Shown here: positions 32,822 through 44,500 of the stretch, piece after piece
Numbering within the stretch: position 1 is the first letter of the stretch
Layout of the letters: every line of letters begins with the position of its first letter
Assembly (NCBI GenBank): GCA_021286765.1
Contig: JAJTBS010000002.1
Coordinates: forward strand, 310,001 to 374,000
Length of the DNA: 64,000 nt
Origin: Holophagaceae bacterium
GTDB taxonomy: Bacteria; Acidobacteriota; Holophagae; Holophagales; Holophagaceae
Direction of reading: 5' to 3'
Notes under the pieces: generated by a model
The model's database searches: none
Seen by the model: only the letters and a program-made list of their open reading frames with translations
What the model was told of the DNA's origin: nothing
Program-made: the position numbers and the translations under genes

Positions 32822-34657
32822 CTAGGGTTTCCTGGATTTGGGTTTGCCCGTCCGCGGGCCGGGCTTGCCCTGGGGGCGGGCGCCGGGGCCTTCCCGACGG
32901 GGACCCGCCGGCCGGTCGGCAGGCCCGAAAGACCGCCGTGGCCGGCCTTCGCTGCCCTCCGAACGGGGGCGGGCGGGGCGATCCGCGGGACCTGATGCGG
33001 GCCTGGGCCGGCGGACCTCGCCGTCTTCCCGGCGGGGCCGGGCTGGCCGTTCGGTGGAACCGAAGCTGCGGCGGGGGCGCTCATCACCCTCGTCCCGCCG
33101 GGGTCGGGCCGGGCGATCGGCAGAGCCATAGGTGCGGCGGGGCCGCTCATCGCCATCCTCGCGCCGTGGGCGGGCGGGACGGTCGGAAGAACCGAAGCTG
33201 CGGCGAGGTCGCTCATCACCCTCGTCCCGCTGGGGTCGGGCAGGGCGATCGGCAGAGCCATAGGTGCGGCGGGGCCGCTCATCGCCATCCTCTCGCCGTG
33301 GGCGGGCGGGACGGTCGGAGGAACCGAAGCTGCGGCGAGGTCGCTCATCACCCTCGTCCCGCCGGGGTCGGGCAGGGCGATCGGCGGAGCCGAAATTCCG
33401 GCGGGGCCGCTCGTCGCCTTCCTCACGGCGGGGGCGGGCAGGACGGTCGGCGGAGCCAAAGCTGCGGCGGGGGCGCTCATCGCCATCCTCGCGTCGGGGG
33501 CGGGCGGGACGGTCGGAGGAACCAAAGCTGCGGCGGGGACGCTCCTCACCCTCGTCGCGCCGGGGCCGGGCGGGGCGATTGGGGACCTCGTCGCGGTCCT
33601 CATAGCGCTTGGCGCGGGCTACGCGCTTGAGCTTGTGGTCGCGGCTCTCGGTGGGCTGGAAGATGCCCTCTTCGCCCTTCACGCCCGTGGAGGCGCGCAC
33701 CAGGCGGGCCTGGTTGCGGAGGACCTTCAGGGCCGCCTCCATGTCCGCGGGCATGGGAGCCGTGACGGTAACCTGTTCCTCTGTGATCGGATGCTTGAAA
33801 CCCAGCAGCTCGGCGTGCAGGGCCTGCCGGTCCAGCAGGGGGCTCTCCACACCGTAGACCTGGTCGCCCAGGAGCGGAAAGCCGCGGTCGGCAAACTGCA
33901 CGCGGATCTGGTTGCGGCGCCCGGTCTCCAGCTTGACCTCGACCACGGTGTGGCCGGGCAGGCGTTCGATGACGCGGTAGTGGGTCACGGCCTCCTTGGC
34001 GCCAGCGGGCATGCGCTTGCCGCCGCCGGGGCCCTTGCGCTCCTTGGCCACGGACATCTTGAGGGACTTGGCGTGCTCGATGAGATGGCCAGCCAGGGTG
34101 CCGCTGTTCTCCGGCAATTCGCCCACCAGCACGGCGAAATAGACGCGCTGGAGACGGTGCAGCTCGAAGTGCTTCTTCAGGCCGTGGAGGGCCTCAGGTG
34201 TTTTCGCAAAGACCAGCACGCCACTGGTGAATCGATCCAGGCGATGCACGATGTAGAGGTTGAAGCGCTTGAACCCACGGCGCCGGTAGGCCTCGGTGAT
34301 GGCCTCCGCCAGGCTGGGCTCGCCGCCCTGTTCGGCGGGCACCGTGAGTAAGCCTGCGGGCTTGAACACGAAGAGCAGGTGGTTGTCCTCCCACAGCGTC
34401 TCGAAAGGACCGGCCTTCAGCTTGCGCTCCGGGGGCAGCACCTCGTAGGTCTGCTCGGGATCGAAGGTCACCTTGACCGTGTCGCCCACCTTCAGGCGGT
34501 GGCCGTGTTTCTGCACGATCTCGCCGTTCACGGAGATGCAGTTGCAGTCGATGAAGCCCTTGGCCTGCCGGTGGCTGATGACCATGATCCGATGCAGCTC
34601 GGAAGCCAGGGCCGAGCCCTCCTGTTCCGCCTGCCACTCCCGTTCGATGCGTGCCAT
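32822..34657 (-). CDS. RluA-family pseudouridine synthase with long Arg/Pro repeat tail
   Basis: ATG 34657 is preferred (GGAGG eight bases upstream) over 34675; the product has 611 residues. Residues 10-75 form an S4 RNA-binding domain (HRIMVISHRQAKGFID). Residues 85-300 are the RluA catalytic domain, with the active Asp in VHRLDRFTSG, RNQIRVQFADRGFPLLGD near the end and HAELLGFKHP. From about residue 360 the tail is ten near-identical 22-residue units rich in Arg, Pro, Asp and Glu. The enzyme makes pseudouridine in rRNA or tRNA. The tail is probably disordered and binds RNA. The specific rlu subfamily is not decided. Confidence 0.88.
   Translation of the reverse strand: MARIEREWQAEQEGSALASELHRIMVISHRQAKGFIDCNCISVNGEIVQKHGHRLKVGDTVKVTFDPEQTYEVLPPERKLKAGPFETLWEDNHLLFVFKPAGLLTVPAEQGGEPSLAEAITEAYRRRGFKRFNLYIVHRLDRFTSGVLVFAKTPEALHGLKKHFELHRLQRVYFAVLVGELPENSGTLAGHLIEHAKSLKMSVAKERKGPGGGKRMPAGAKEAVTHYRVIERLPGHTVVEVKLETGRRNQIRVQFADRGFPLLGDQVYGVESPLLDRQALHAELLGFKHPITEEQVTVTAPMPADMEAALKVLRNQARLVRASTGVKGEEGIFQPTESRDHKLKRVARAKRYEDRDEVPNRPARPRRDEGEERPRRSFGSSDRPARPRREDGDERPRRSFGSADRPARPRREEGDERPRRNFGSADRPARPRRDEGDERPRRSFGSSDRPARPRREDGDERPRRTYGSADRPARPQRDEGDERPRRSFGSSDRPARPRREDGDERPRRTYGSADRPARPRRDEGDERPRRSFGSTERPARPRREDGEVRRPRPASGPADRPARPRSEGSEGRPRRSFGPADRPAGPRREGPGARPQGKPGPRTGKPKSRKP
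32915..33577 (-). repeat. 66-bp tandem coding repeats in the pseudouridine synthase tail
   Basis: Ten units of 22 codons (one of 23) run from 33577 down to 32915, with consensus RPARPRREDGDERPRRSFGS plus Ser/Ala-Asp. A second level is visible: two neighbouring 132-bp double units (around 33119-33250 and 33251-33382) differ by only a few bases, which indicates a recent duplication. All units stay in frame. Outer units are more diverged. Confidence 0.93.
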
Positions 34658-34740
34658 GGCGCCGCCCTCCGTCATCGCCCCGCGTCCTGATCAACGCCAA
34701 GCGGATCACCAGAAGACCATGAAATGGACCATGTTCCTAA

Positions 34741-34774
34741 CGAAAAGAGGGCGGCATGGGCCGCCCTCTTTTCG
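34741..34774 (-). terminator. Intrinsic terminator after the M16 peptidase gene
   Basis: A perfect 15-bp stem (34741-34755 with 34760-34774) has an ATGG loop. On the minus strand the distal arm ends in CTTTTCG, giving a T-run inside the stem. It lies about 20 bases beyond the M16 stop, and separates that gene from the pseudouridine synthase gene. Confidence 0.82.
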
Positions 34775-34792
34775 CAAAGTCAAGGGATGGGC

Positions 34793-37606
<2,814 letters not shown>

Positions 37607-37723
37607 GGAGCCTCCAGGCTGTGAAAGATCCCCGCTGGGGAAGCACCCAGGGTACGCAAGGTTGCGCCCTGGTGGCTGTTAAGAGTTAGTAAGACAACAT
37701 CGAGGTAACCAAGGTCAGCCCCA

Positions 37724-38359
37724 TCACGGCTCGCTCATCCCGCCTGGGGATAGGTGCCCGGTTATCAGCAGCGCCTGGAGGCGGATTTGCCACTCCGTCC
37801 TCAGGTCCTCGAGCCTCAGCCCCTTGCCCCGATTCGGCGCGCCCTGCAGCAAGCCCTGGGCGCTGGGATGGGGCAGGGCATGGAGGTCGAAGGTCGCGGC
37901 CCCGGGCAGGCGGGTGAGCACCCATTCGGCGCGCTTGCCGAAGGCGATGACCCGCAGCGGCGAGGTCCGACCTGCAGCGGCCCGGTCCAGTTCTGCGGAG
38001 AGCCGGGCCAGGTTGGCGGGGGCCAGCAGATCCCGATTGGAGGGAGCATGAAAGTGCTCGCCGTCCTTGGTGGGGCAGGCGGGGTAGGCGTTGCTGAGGG
38101 CCGTGCCATCGAGGCGCGGCGTGAGGCCCAGGGCCTTGAAGCGGGCGCCATCCCAATCCGCCCAGGCGGCCTCGGGCACCTTGGCCCGACCGGTGGCGGC
38201 CAGGGCGCGGTAGACCGTGATCCCGGCGCCATCACCCCAGAATGGGATGCCCGACTGGTCGGCGCCGCGGGGGCCAGGAGCCTCCCCGAAGATCATGACG
38301 GAGATCGGACCGGAATCCGGGAACAGGGCGGGGACGGGATGGCCTTGGATGCGCGGCAT
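37724..38359 (-). CDS. Uracil-DNA glycosylase superfamily protein
   Basis: This 211-residue protein has the UDG-fold motif FGEAPGPRGADQSGIPFWGDGAG near residue 24, the central SNAYPACP, and the late motif ALPHPSAQGLL near residue 162. The GEAPG form is typical of families 4/5/6-like glycosylases. It lacks the four Cys of the iron-sulfur families in their usual positions. It probably removes a damaged or deaminated base from DNA, but the exact family is undecided. It is the last gene of a four-gene minus-strand row, six bases after the cytochrome-like gene. Confidence 0.75.
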   Translation of the reverse strand: MPRIQGHPVPALFPDSGPISVMIFGEAPGPRGADQSGIPFWGDGAGITVYRALAATGRAKVPEAAWADWDGARFKALGLTPRLDGTALSNAYPACPTKDGEHFHAPSNRDLLAPANLARLSAELDRAAAGRTSPLRVIAFGKRAEWVLTRLPGAATFDLHALPHPSAQGLLQGAPNRGKGLRLEDLRTEWQIRLQALLITGHLSPGGMSEP

Positions 38360-38365
38360 GGTGGC

Positions 38366-38779
38366 CTAGGGGGCGTGGATCCGCCCGGCCGCTCCGCCCG
38401 AGGCCGGCAGGGTGTGGCAGCGGTTGCAGTCCCCTGCGGGGACGCCGCCCATGTCGGTGCGGGTGCCGTTGCGCACCACGGCGGCCTTCTTCAGGGGCAG
38501 GGCCAGGGGCGCGGTGGAGAAGAAGTTGCCCGCGGCGTTGGTGGTGAGCGTGGTGTCCACGGAGTTGGCGTCCGTGATGATCACCGTGATCCCGCCCAGG
38601 CCGCTGCCGGTGTCAGCATTGGCGGTGCCAAACACCGTTCCCGCCACGGTGAAACCATGACAGGCCAGGCAGTTCTGGCCAGGGGCCATCAGCTCGTTGT
38701 TCTTGTCGTCATCGTCATGGCCTCCGCAGGCCAGGCCGAAGGCGAGGAGGAGGGCGGCGAGGGACGGGATCAGCTTCAT
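38366..38779 (-). CDS. Diheme c-type cytochrome-like lipoprotein
   Basis: This 137-residue protein has a lipoprotein signal (MKLIPSLAALLLAFGLAC, Cys18), then a short acidic linker (GGHDDDDKN). Two heme-binding motifs follow: CLACH (37-41) and CNRCH (118-122). The 75 residues between them read as a beta-rich module (GGITVIITDANSVDTTLTTNAAGNF) rather than a cytochrome helix bundle. It should carry two covalent hemes on the outer face of a membrane, which fits extracellular or periplasmic electron transfer in a Geothrix-like organism. No other cytochrome gene is in the window. Confidence 0.8.
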   Translation of the reverse strand: MKLIPSLAALLLAFGLACGGHDDDDKNNELMAPGQNCLACHGFTVAGTVFGTANADTGSGLGGITVIITDANSVDTTLTTNAAGNFFSTAPLALPLKKAAVVRNGTRTDMGGVPAGDCNRCHTLPASGGAAGRIHAP

Positions 38780-38782
38780 GGG

Positions 38783-39376
38783 TCAGCCCTGGGGCTGGCC
38801 TTCTTTCATGAGCGCCGAGAGGGCCTTGAACTGGGGGTGGTTCTTGTCCCGGGCCCACTCGAAAGCCACGGACTCGTGGTTGGTGATGGTGGCACCGGCG
38901 GCCGCCATGCGGGCCAGGGCGTGCTTGCAGTAATCCTCCCCCCGGCCGCTGATGGCGTCCCAGCAGAGATGCACTTCGTGGTCCGAGGCCAGCAACTCCA
39001 GCACGGTCTGCATGACACAGACATGGGCCTCAATGCCCGCGATCACGATCTGGCGCTGCGAGGGCCGCAGCCCGGGCCGGGCCTGCTGGAGCAGGGTTTC
39101 GAACCCCGCATCCCCGCAGCAGCCGAAGGCGGTCTTCTCCAGAAAGTACTTTGGGGTGGCGAGGCCATCGTAGATGGCGCGGATGCTCTCCTCCGTGGGG
39201 CCGATTCCCTTGGGGTACTGCTCCGTGAGCACCACGGGCACCGCGAAGAGGTCCGCCAGCCGGAGGAGGCGGCGGGCCGATTCCAGCACCGGTGCCGGAC
39301 GGTGCACCATGTGGACGAGCTTTCCCTGGAAGTCGATGACGACGAGGATGCTGCGGGTGGAGTCGAGAAGGGCCAT
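38783..39376 (-). CDS. Isochorismatase-family hydrolase
   Basis: ATG 39376 follows GGAGG with five-base spacing and is preferred over GTG 39394. The product has 197 residues. The catalytic triad of the cysteine-hydrolase superfamily is visible: Asp in VVIDFQGKL, Lys in FLEKTAFGCC and Cys in GIEAHVCVMQTVLELL. This resembles YcaC-like or nicotinamidase-related hydrolases; the substrate cannot be told. It starts just beyond the stop of the M13 peptidase and precedes the diheme lipoprotein by three bases. Confidence 0.85.
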   Translation of the reverse strand: MALLDSTRSILVVIDFQGKLVHMVHRPAPVLESARRLLRLADLFAVPVVLTEQYPKGIGPTEESIRAIYDGLATPKYFLEKTAFGCCGDAGFETLLQQARPGLRPSQRQIVIAGIEAHVCVMQTVLELLASDHEVHLCWDAISGRGEDYCKHALARMAAAGATITNHESVAFEWARDKNHPQFKALSALMKEGQPQG

Positions 39377-39393
39377 GGAAGCCTCCGGATTCA

Positions 39394-41442
39394 CTACCAG
39401 ATCTTCACCCGATCCGCCGGGGCCAGGTAGAGGGTCTGGCCGGGTTTCACCTGGAAGGCGGGATACCAGGCATCCAGATTCCGCACGGTGGTTGGGCGGA
39501 AGGCGGCCGGCGTGTGGCCATCCGTGAGGATCTGCTGCCGGAGCTGCGGCTCACGGGTCTTCTCCCGCCAGCTCTGGGCGTAGCTGAGGAAGAACTGCTG
39601 GTCCCCGGTGAGTCCCTGCACCACGGGAGCGGCCTTTTCGCCCAGGGAGAGGCGGTAGGCGTCATAGGCGGCGGCCAGTCCGGCCACGTCCGCGATGTTC
39701 TCGCCCAGGGTCTGCCGGCCCTTGAGGTGCAGGCCCGGGAAGGGCTCGTAGGCGTCGAACTGCTTCACCAGCTGCTCAGCCGAGGCCTCGAAGTGCTTCA
39801 GATCCTCGGGCGTCCACCAGTTGTTGAGCTTGCCGCTGGCATCGAAGAGGCAGCCGGAGTCGTCGAAGCTGTGGCTGATCTCGTGGCCGATGACAGCGCC
39901 GATGGCGCCGTAATCCATGACCATGGCCCGCTTCGGATCGAAGTAGGGGGGCTGGAGGATGGCGGCCGGGAAGTTGAGGGCATTCATCACCGGCAGGTTC
40001 ACCGCGTTCACCAGCTGGGGGTTCATCACCCATTCCGTGCGATCGATGGGCTGGCCCAGCTTGCGCAGGTTGCGCTCGTACTCGAAGCGCTCGGCCCGCT
40101 CGGCGTTGCCGAAGGCGTCTCCGGCCACGATCTTCAGGGCGGTGTAGTCCCGCCACCGATCGGGGTACCCGACGCCCACCTTGAGCGTGTCCAGCTTGGC
40201 GAAGGCTTTGGCCTTGGTCTCCGGGGACATCCAGGCCAGGGCTGCGATGCGGGCCCGGAAGGCCGCGATGAGGTTGGTCACCATCTTCTGGGCACGGGCC
40301 TTTTCGGAGGGCGGGAAGTATTTCGCCACGTAGGCCTTCCCGATGGCCTCGCCCAGGGCCTGGTTCGTGACCGCCACACCGTAGACCCAGCGCTCGCGGG
40401 GCTTGGCGGCCCCGCTGAGGACCTGGCCATAGAAGGCGAAGGACTGCTCCGCCACGGCCTTGGGCAGCACCCGGGCCCGGCCCTGCAGGGCGTGGAAGGT
40501 GAGGTAGTCCTTCCACACCTCCAGCGACACCTCGGCCGTCAGGGCGGAGATGCCCTGGAAGGCGCCCGGCTGCCAGACCACGAAGGTCTCCGGCTGGCTG
40601 AGGCCGGCGGAGGCGAAGTAGGCCTCCCAGTCGAGTCCCGGGGCCTTCGCGCCGAAATCTGCGCGGCGCCAGTGGTTGTTGCCCTTCAGGACATCGCCTG
40701 ATTCCTCGCGGCCGGCGTGGGCCGTGGCCATGCGGGTCTCCAGGTCCAGCACCGTCTTCGCCCTGGTCTCGGCCTGGGGCACGCCCGCCAGCTTCAGCAT
40801 GGCCGTCACGTGGGCGAGATACTTGGCACGGATCTTCGCCATGCCTTCGGAAGGATCCAGGTAGTAGCTGCGCTCGGGCATGCCCAGGCCGCCCTGCAGC
40901 AGGAAGGGCGAGTACTTGGTGGGCTCGTCCAGGTCCTGGGCCACCCATAGGCCGAAGAGGTTGGCCGTGTAGTAGTTGGTGGCGTTCAGCACATCCACAT
41001 CGGCCCGCAGCGTGGTGCCCAGGTAGCGGGCGAGGTCCTTGCGGTCGCGGATGGCCGCGATGGCCTGGAAGGTGGGCTGCAGGGGCTCCAGGCCCTTGGC
41101 TTCGATGGCCTTCTCGTCCATGAAGCTGGTGAAGCAGTCGCCGATCTTGCGCTGCTCCGACCCGGCGGGTGCCTTGGCCGCCGCCGCGGCCTTGATGAGG
41201 GCGGCCACCCGGCGATCCGTGAGGTCGGTCACCTCATGGTCCACCCCGAAAGAACCCCGGTCGCCGGGGATCTCCGTCCGCTTCACCCAGCCGCCGTTGG
41301 CGTAGGCGAAGAAATCATCGCCGGGCGCCACGGTGCGATCCATGCCCGCCAGATCGAGGCCACGGTTTCCCGCCTTGGGAGGGGTGGCCGCCAGGACCGG
41401 GACGGCCAGGCAGAAGACCAGGGAGGAGGCAAATCGGCGCAT
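39394..41442 (-). CDS. M13-family metallopeptidase (neprilysin/PepO-like)
   Basis: This 682-residue exported protein has a signal peptide (MRRFASSLVFCLAVPVLAA). Peptidase M13 N and C domains follow. The zinc site is HEISH near residue 518 with the third ligand in GENIADVAG near residue 580. NALNFPAAILQPPYFD and the C-terminal YPAFQVKPGQTLYL-style end are also typical. It cleaves oligopeptides in the periplasm. It is the first gene of a packed four-gene row with isochorismatase, diheme lipoprotein and UDG-like genes, whose functional link is not obvious. Confidence 0.94.
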   Translation of the reverse strand: MRRFASSLVFCLAVPVLAATPPKAGNRGLDLAGMDRTVAPGDDFFAYANGGWVKRTEIPGDRGSFGVDHEVTDLTDRRVAALIKAAAAAKAPAGSEQRKIGDCFTSFMDEKAIEAKGLEPLQPTFQAIAAIRDRKDLARYLGTTLRADVDVLNATNYYTANLFGLWVAQDLDEPTKYSPFLLQGGLGMPERSYYLDPSEGMAKIRAKYLAHVTAMLKLAGVPQAETRAKTVLDLETRMATAHAGREESGDVLKGNNHWRRADFGAKAPGLDWEAYFASAGLSQPETFVVWQPGAFQGISALTAEVSLEVWKDYLTFHALQGRARVLPKAVAEQSFAFYGQVLSGAAKPRERWVYGVAVTNQALGEAIGKAYVAKYFPPSEKARAQKMVTNLIAAFRARIAALAWMSPETKAKAFAKLDTLKVGVGYPDRWRDYTALKIVAGDAFGNAERAERFEYERNLRKLGQPIDRTEWVMNPQLVNAVNLPVMNALNFPAAILQPPYFDPKRAMVMDYGAIGAVIGHEISHSFDDSGCLFDASGKLNNWWTPEDLKHFEASAEQLVKQFDAYEPFPGLHLKGRQTLGENIADVAGLAAAYDAYRLSLGEKAAPVVQGLTGDQQFFLSYAQSWREKTREPQLRQQILTDGHTPAAFRPTTVRNLDAWYPAFQVKPGQTLYLAPADRVKIW

Positions 41443-41465
41443 GAAAGAACCTCAGAGAGCGGTGG

Positions 41466-41494
41466 TTGGAAAAGAGCATCGTGGAGTGCATGAT
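41466..41494 (+). promoter_or_regulatory. Possible sigma-70 promoter for the tricorn homologue
   Basis: TTGGAA (41466-41471) and CATGAT (41489-41494) are separated by 17 bases, each matching four of six consensus positions. It would give a leader of about 100 bases to the ATG at 41600, containing the terminator-like hairpin at 41533-41570. Confidence 0.35.
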
Positions 41495-41532
41495 ACCGGT
41501 CCCGGGATTCGCGATCGGCAAGCCTTGACCCG

Positions 41533-41570
41533 GGCCCCGGCGGAAGCGCAAGGTGGAGGGGCCCTTTTTA
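41533..41570 (+). terminator. Terminator-like hairpin in the leader of the tricorn homologue
   Basis: GGGCCCC (41533-41539) and GGGGCCC (41559-41565) form a seven-base-pair all-GC stem with a 19-base loop, followed directly by five Ts. It points along the plus strand and ends 30 bases before the ATG. No plus-strand gene lies upstream that it could terminate. Confidence 0.5.
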
Positions 41571-41599
41571 TACATCGTCTTGCTATGGAAGGACACCCC

Positions 41600-44500
41600 A
41601 TGCCCCAGCGCCCCTCTTCCCTGACCCCCTTGGCCCTGGTCATGGCCGCGGCCCTCGTCCAGCCCCTCGCGGCGGTGGACTTGCAGGACACCCGACTGGT
41701 GGCCTCGCCAGCCCTCAGCGCCCGCCAGGTGGCCTTCCTCTATGCGGGGGACCTTTGGACCAGCGCCCCGGACGGCGGCGCGGCTCGACGGCTCACCAGC
41801 CGCGGGGGCTGTGTGGGCACGCCCCGCTTCAGCCCCGACGGCGCCTGGATCGCCTACACCGTGGCCCTGGAGGGGAATGCGGACGTGTGGGTGATCCCCG
41901 CCGCCGGCGGCGTGCCCCGGCGCCTCACCTGGCACCCCGGGGCCGACGTGGTGCAGGACTGGACGCCGGACGGCAAGGCCGTGCTGTTCACCTCGGGCCG
42001 TTCGGTGCACACCACCCGGTTCACCCAGCTCTTCACCGTCCCCCTGGCCGGGGGTATGCCCACCAAGCTGCCCATCCCCAATGCCGCCCGGGCCACCTAT
42101 TCGCCGGACGGCAGCCACATCGTCTACAACCCGCTGTCGGACGCCTTCCGTCAATGGAAGCACTACCGGGGCGGCACGGCCTCACGCCTCTGGATCTACC
42201 GGGTCAAGGACCACGAGGTGACCCAGATCCCGCAGCCCCAAGATCAGCCCCAGGGCCGCTGCAACGACATCGACCCCATGTGGATCGGTGGCAAGATCTA
42301 CTTCGTGTCGGATCGGGCCGGGGAGTTCAACCTTTTCAGCTACGACCTGGCGACCAAGGCCGTGGTGCAGCTGACGAGGCACGCGGACTTCCCCATCCTG
42401 GCCGCCAGCCACGGCGCCGGCCGGATCATCTACGAGCAGGCGGGTTGGCTCCACAGCTTCGACCCCGCCACTGGACAGGCCACGCGGCTGAAGGTGGCCG
42501 TGGCGGCGGATCTGCCGGAAACGCGCAGCCGCTGGGCCTCCGGCGCCAAGTGGGTGCGGGGCATGGACCTCTCGCCCTCCGGCAACCGCGTGGCGGTGGA
42601 GTTCCGCGGGGAGATCCTCAGCGTTCCCGCCGAGAAGGGCGATGCCAGGAACCTCACCCGCACGCCCGGTAGCCACGAGCGCAATCCCGCCTGGTCACCG
42701 GACGGCAAGGCCATTGCCTATGTTTCGGATGCGGGAGGCGAATACGCGCTGAAGGTGCAGGCCCAGGACGGCAAGGGCGAGGTGCGCAGCTACGCCCTGA
42801 AGGGCGCCGGGTTCTACCGCGACCTCAAGTGGTCGCCGGACGGGAAGCGCATCGCTTACATCGACAACGCCATGGCCCTGTACATCCTGGATCTGGGGAC
42901 GGGGGCGGCGAAGCCCATCTCCAGCGAGCTGCTCTACACGCCCTCGCCGACGCTGACCCACAACTGGTCGCCGGATTCGCGCTTCCTCGCCTATACCCGC
43001 AACACCGAGTCCGGCATGCAGCGAATCCATGTCTATTCGCTGGAGGAGGACAAGTCCACGGCGCTGACCGATGGTTTGGCCGATGCGGGCGAGCCCGTCT
43101 TCGACCGCAGCGGCAAGTACCTCTACTTCACCGCCAGCACCGAGGCGGGCCCGGTCCGGGACTGGTTCGCCCAGTCCAATGCCGATGCCCTCATGCGCGG
43201 GAACCTCTACCTCATGGTGCTGGCCAAGGACACCGTCTCGCCCCTGGCCAAGGAGAGCGATGAGGAGTCCGGGACGGGCAAGGCGGAGGACAAGGGCAAC
43301 GGCGGCGAGAAGAAGGGCGCCAAGGCCGAGGTGAAGGTCCGCATCGACTTCGAAGGCCTGGCGGAGCGCATCGTCCCCATCGAGGCCGCCAAGAGCGCTG
43401 CCTTCACGGATCTGGCCACGGGCGAGGAGGGGAGCCTCTTCTACCTCCGCAAGGCCGGTGGCGAGAACCGGTTCAATGCGAACGAGCCCGCCACGCTCTG
43501 CCGCTTCGATCTCAAGAAGCGCGAAGAGACCGTGCTTGTGGAAAAGGCAGATGCCTACGGGTTGTCCGCCGATGGCAAGAAGCTCATCTACCGCCTGAGG
43601 GACGCCGCCACCATCATCCCCACCTCGGGCAAGCCCGAACCGGGCAAGGGCCGCGTGGGACTGGAGGGCCTGCAGGTGCAGATCGAGCCTCGTCAGGAGT
43701 GGGCCCAGATCCTCGACGAAGTCTGGCGCATCAACCGAGACTTCTTCTATGCCCCCAACATGCATGGCGCCGACTGGAAGGCCATGAAGCAGAAGTACTC
43801 GGCCTTCCTGCCGGACCTGGCCACCCGGGCGGACCTGAACCGCGTGATCCAGTGGATGTGCTCCGAGCTGGCCGTGGGGCATCACCGCGGCGGTGGCGGC
43901 GACCTGCCGGACACCGGCAAGGCCATCCCCGGCGGCTTGCTGGGCGCGGATCTCGACGTGGCCAATGGCCGCTACCGCTTCACCAAGATCTTCGGGGGCC
44001 TGAACTGGAACCCGGAGCTGCGCTCACCGCTCACGGAGCCTGGCGTCAACGTGAAGCCCGGCGAGTACCTGCTGGCCGTCAATGGCCGCGACCTCGCGGC
44101 GCCGGAGAACCTCCATGCCCGCTTCGAGAACACGGCCGGGAAGCTGGTGGAGCTGACGGTGGGCAGCGATCCCTCCGGCAAGGGGGCGCGGACGGTGACG
44201 GTGGTGCCGGTGGAGAGCGAGGCGGCCCTGCGCAACCGCGACTGGGTGGAGGGCAACCTGAAGAAGGTGCAGGAGGCCACCGATGGCCGCGTGGCCTACG
44301 TCTACGTGCCCAACACCACGAGCCTGGGCCACACCTACTTCAAGCGCTACTTCTACCCCCAGGCCCAGAAGGACGCCATCATCGTCGACGAGCGCTACAA
44401 CGGCGGCGGGCAGGTGGCCGACTACTACATCGACCTGCTGCGCCGGCCCTTCATCGCCATGTGGGCCATGCGCTACGGCCAGGATCTGAAGTCGCCCCAG

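Noticed and set aside
32915-33577. Regular 66-bp repeats resembling a CRISPR-type array
   Set aside because: There are no unique spacers; the repeats are contiguous, in frame, and continue the pseudouridine synthase protein.
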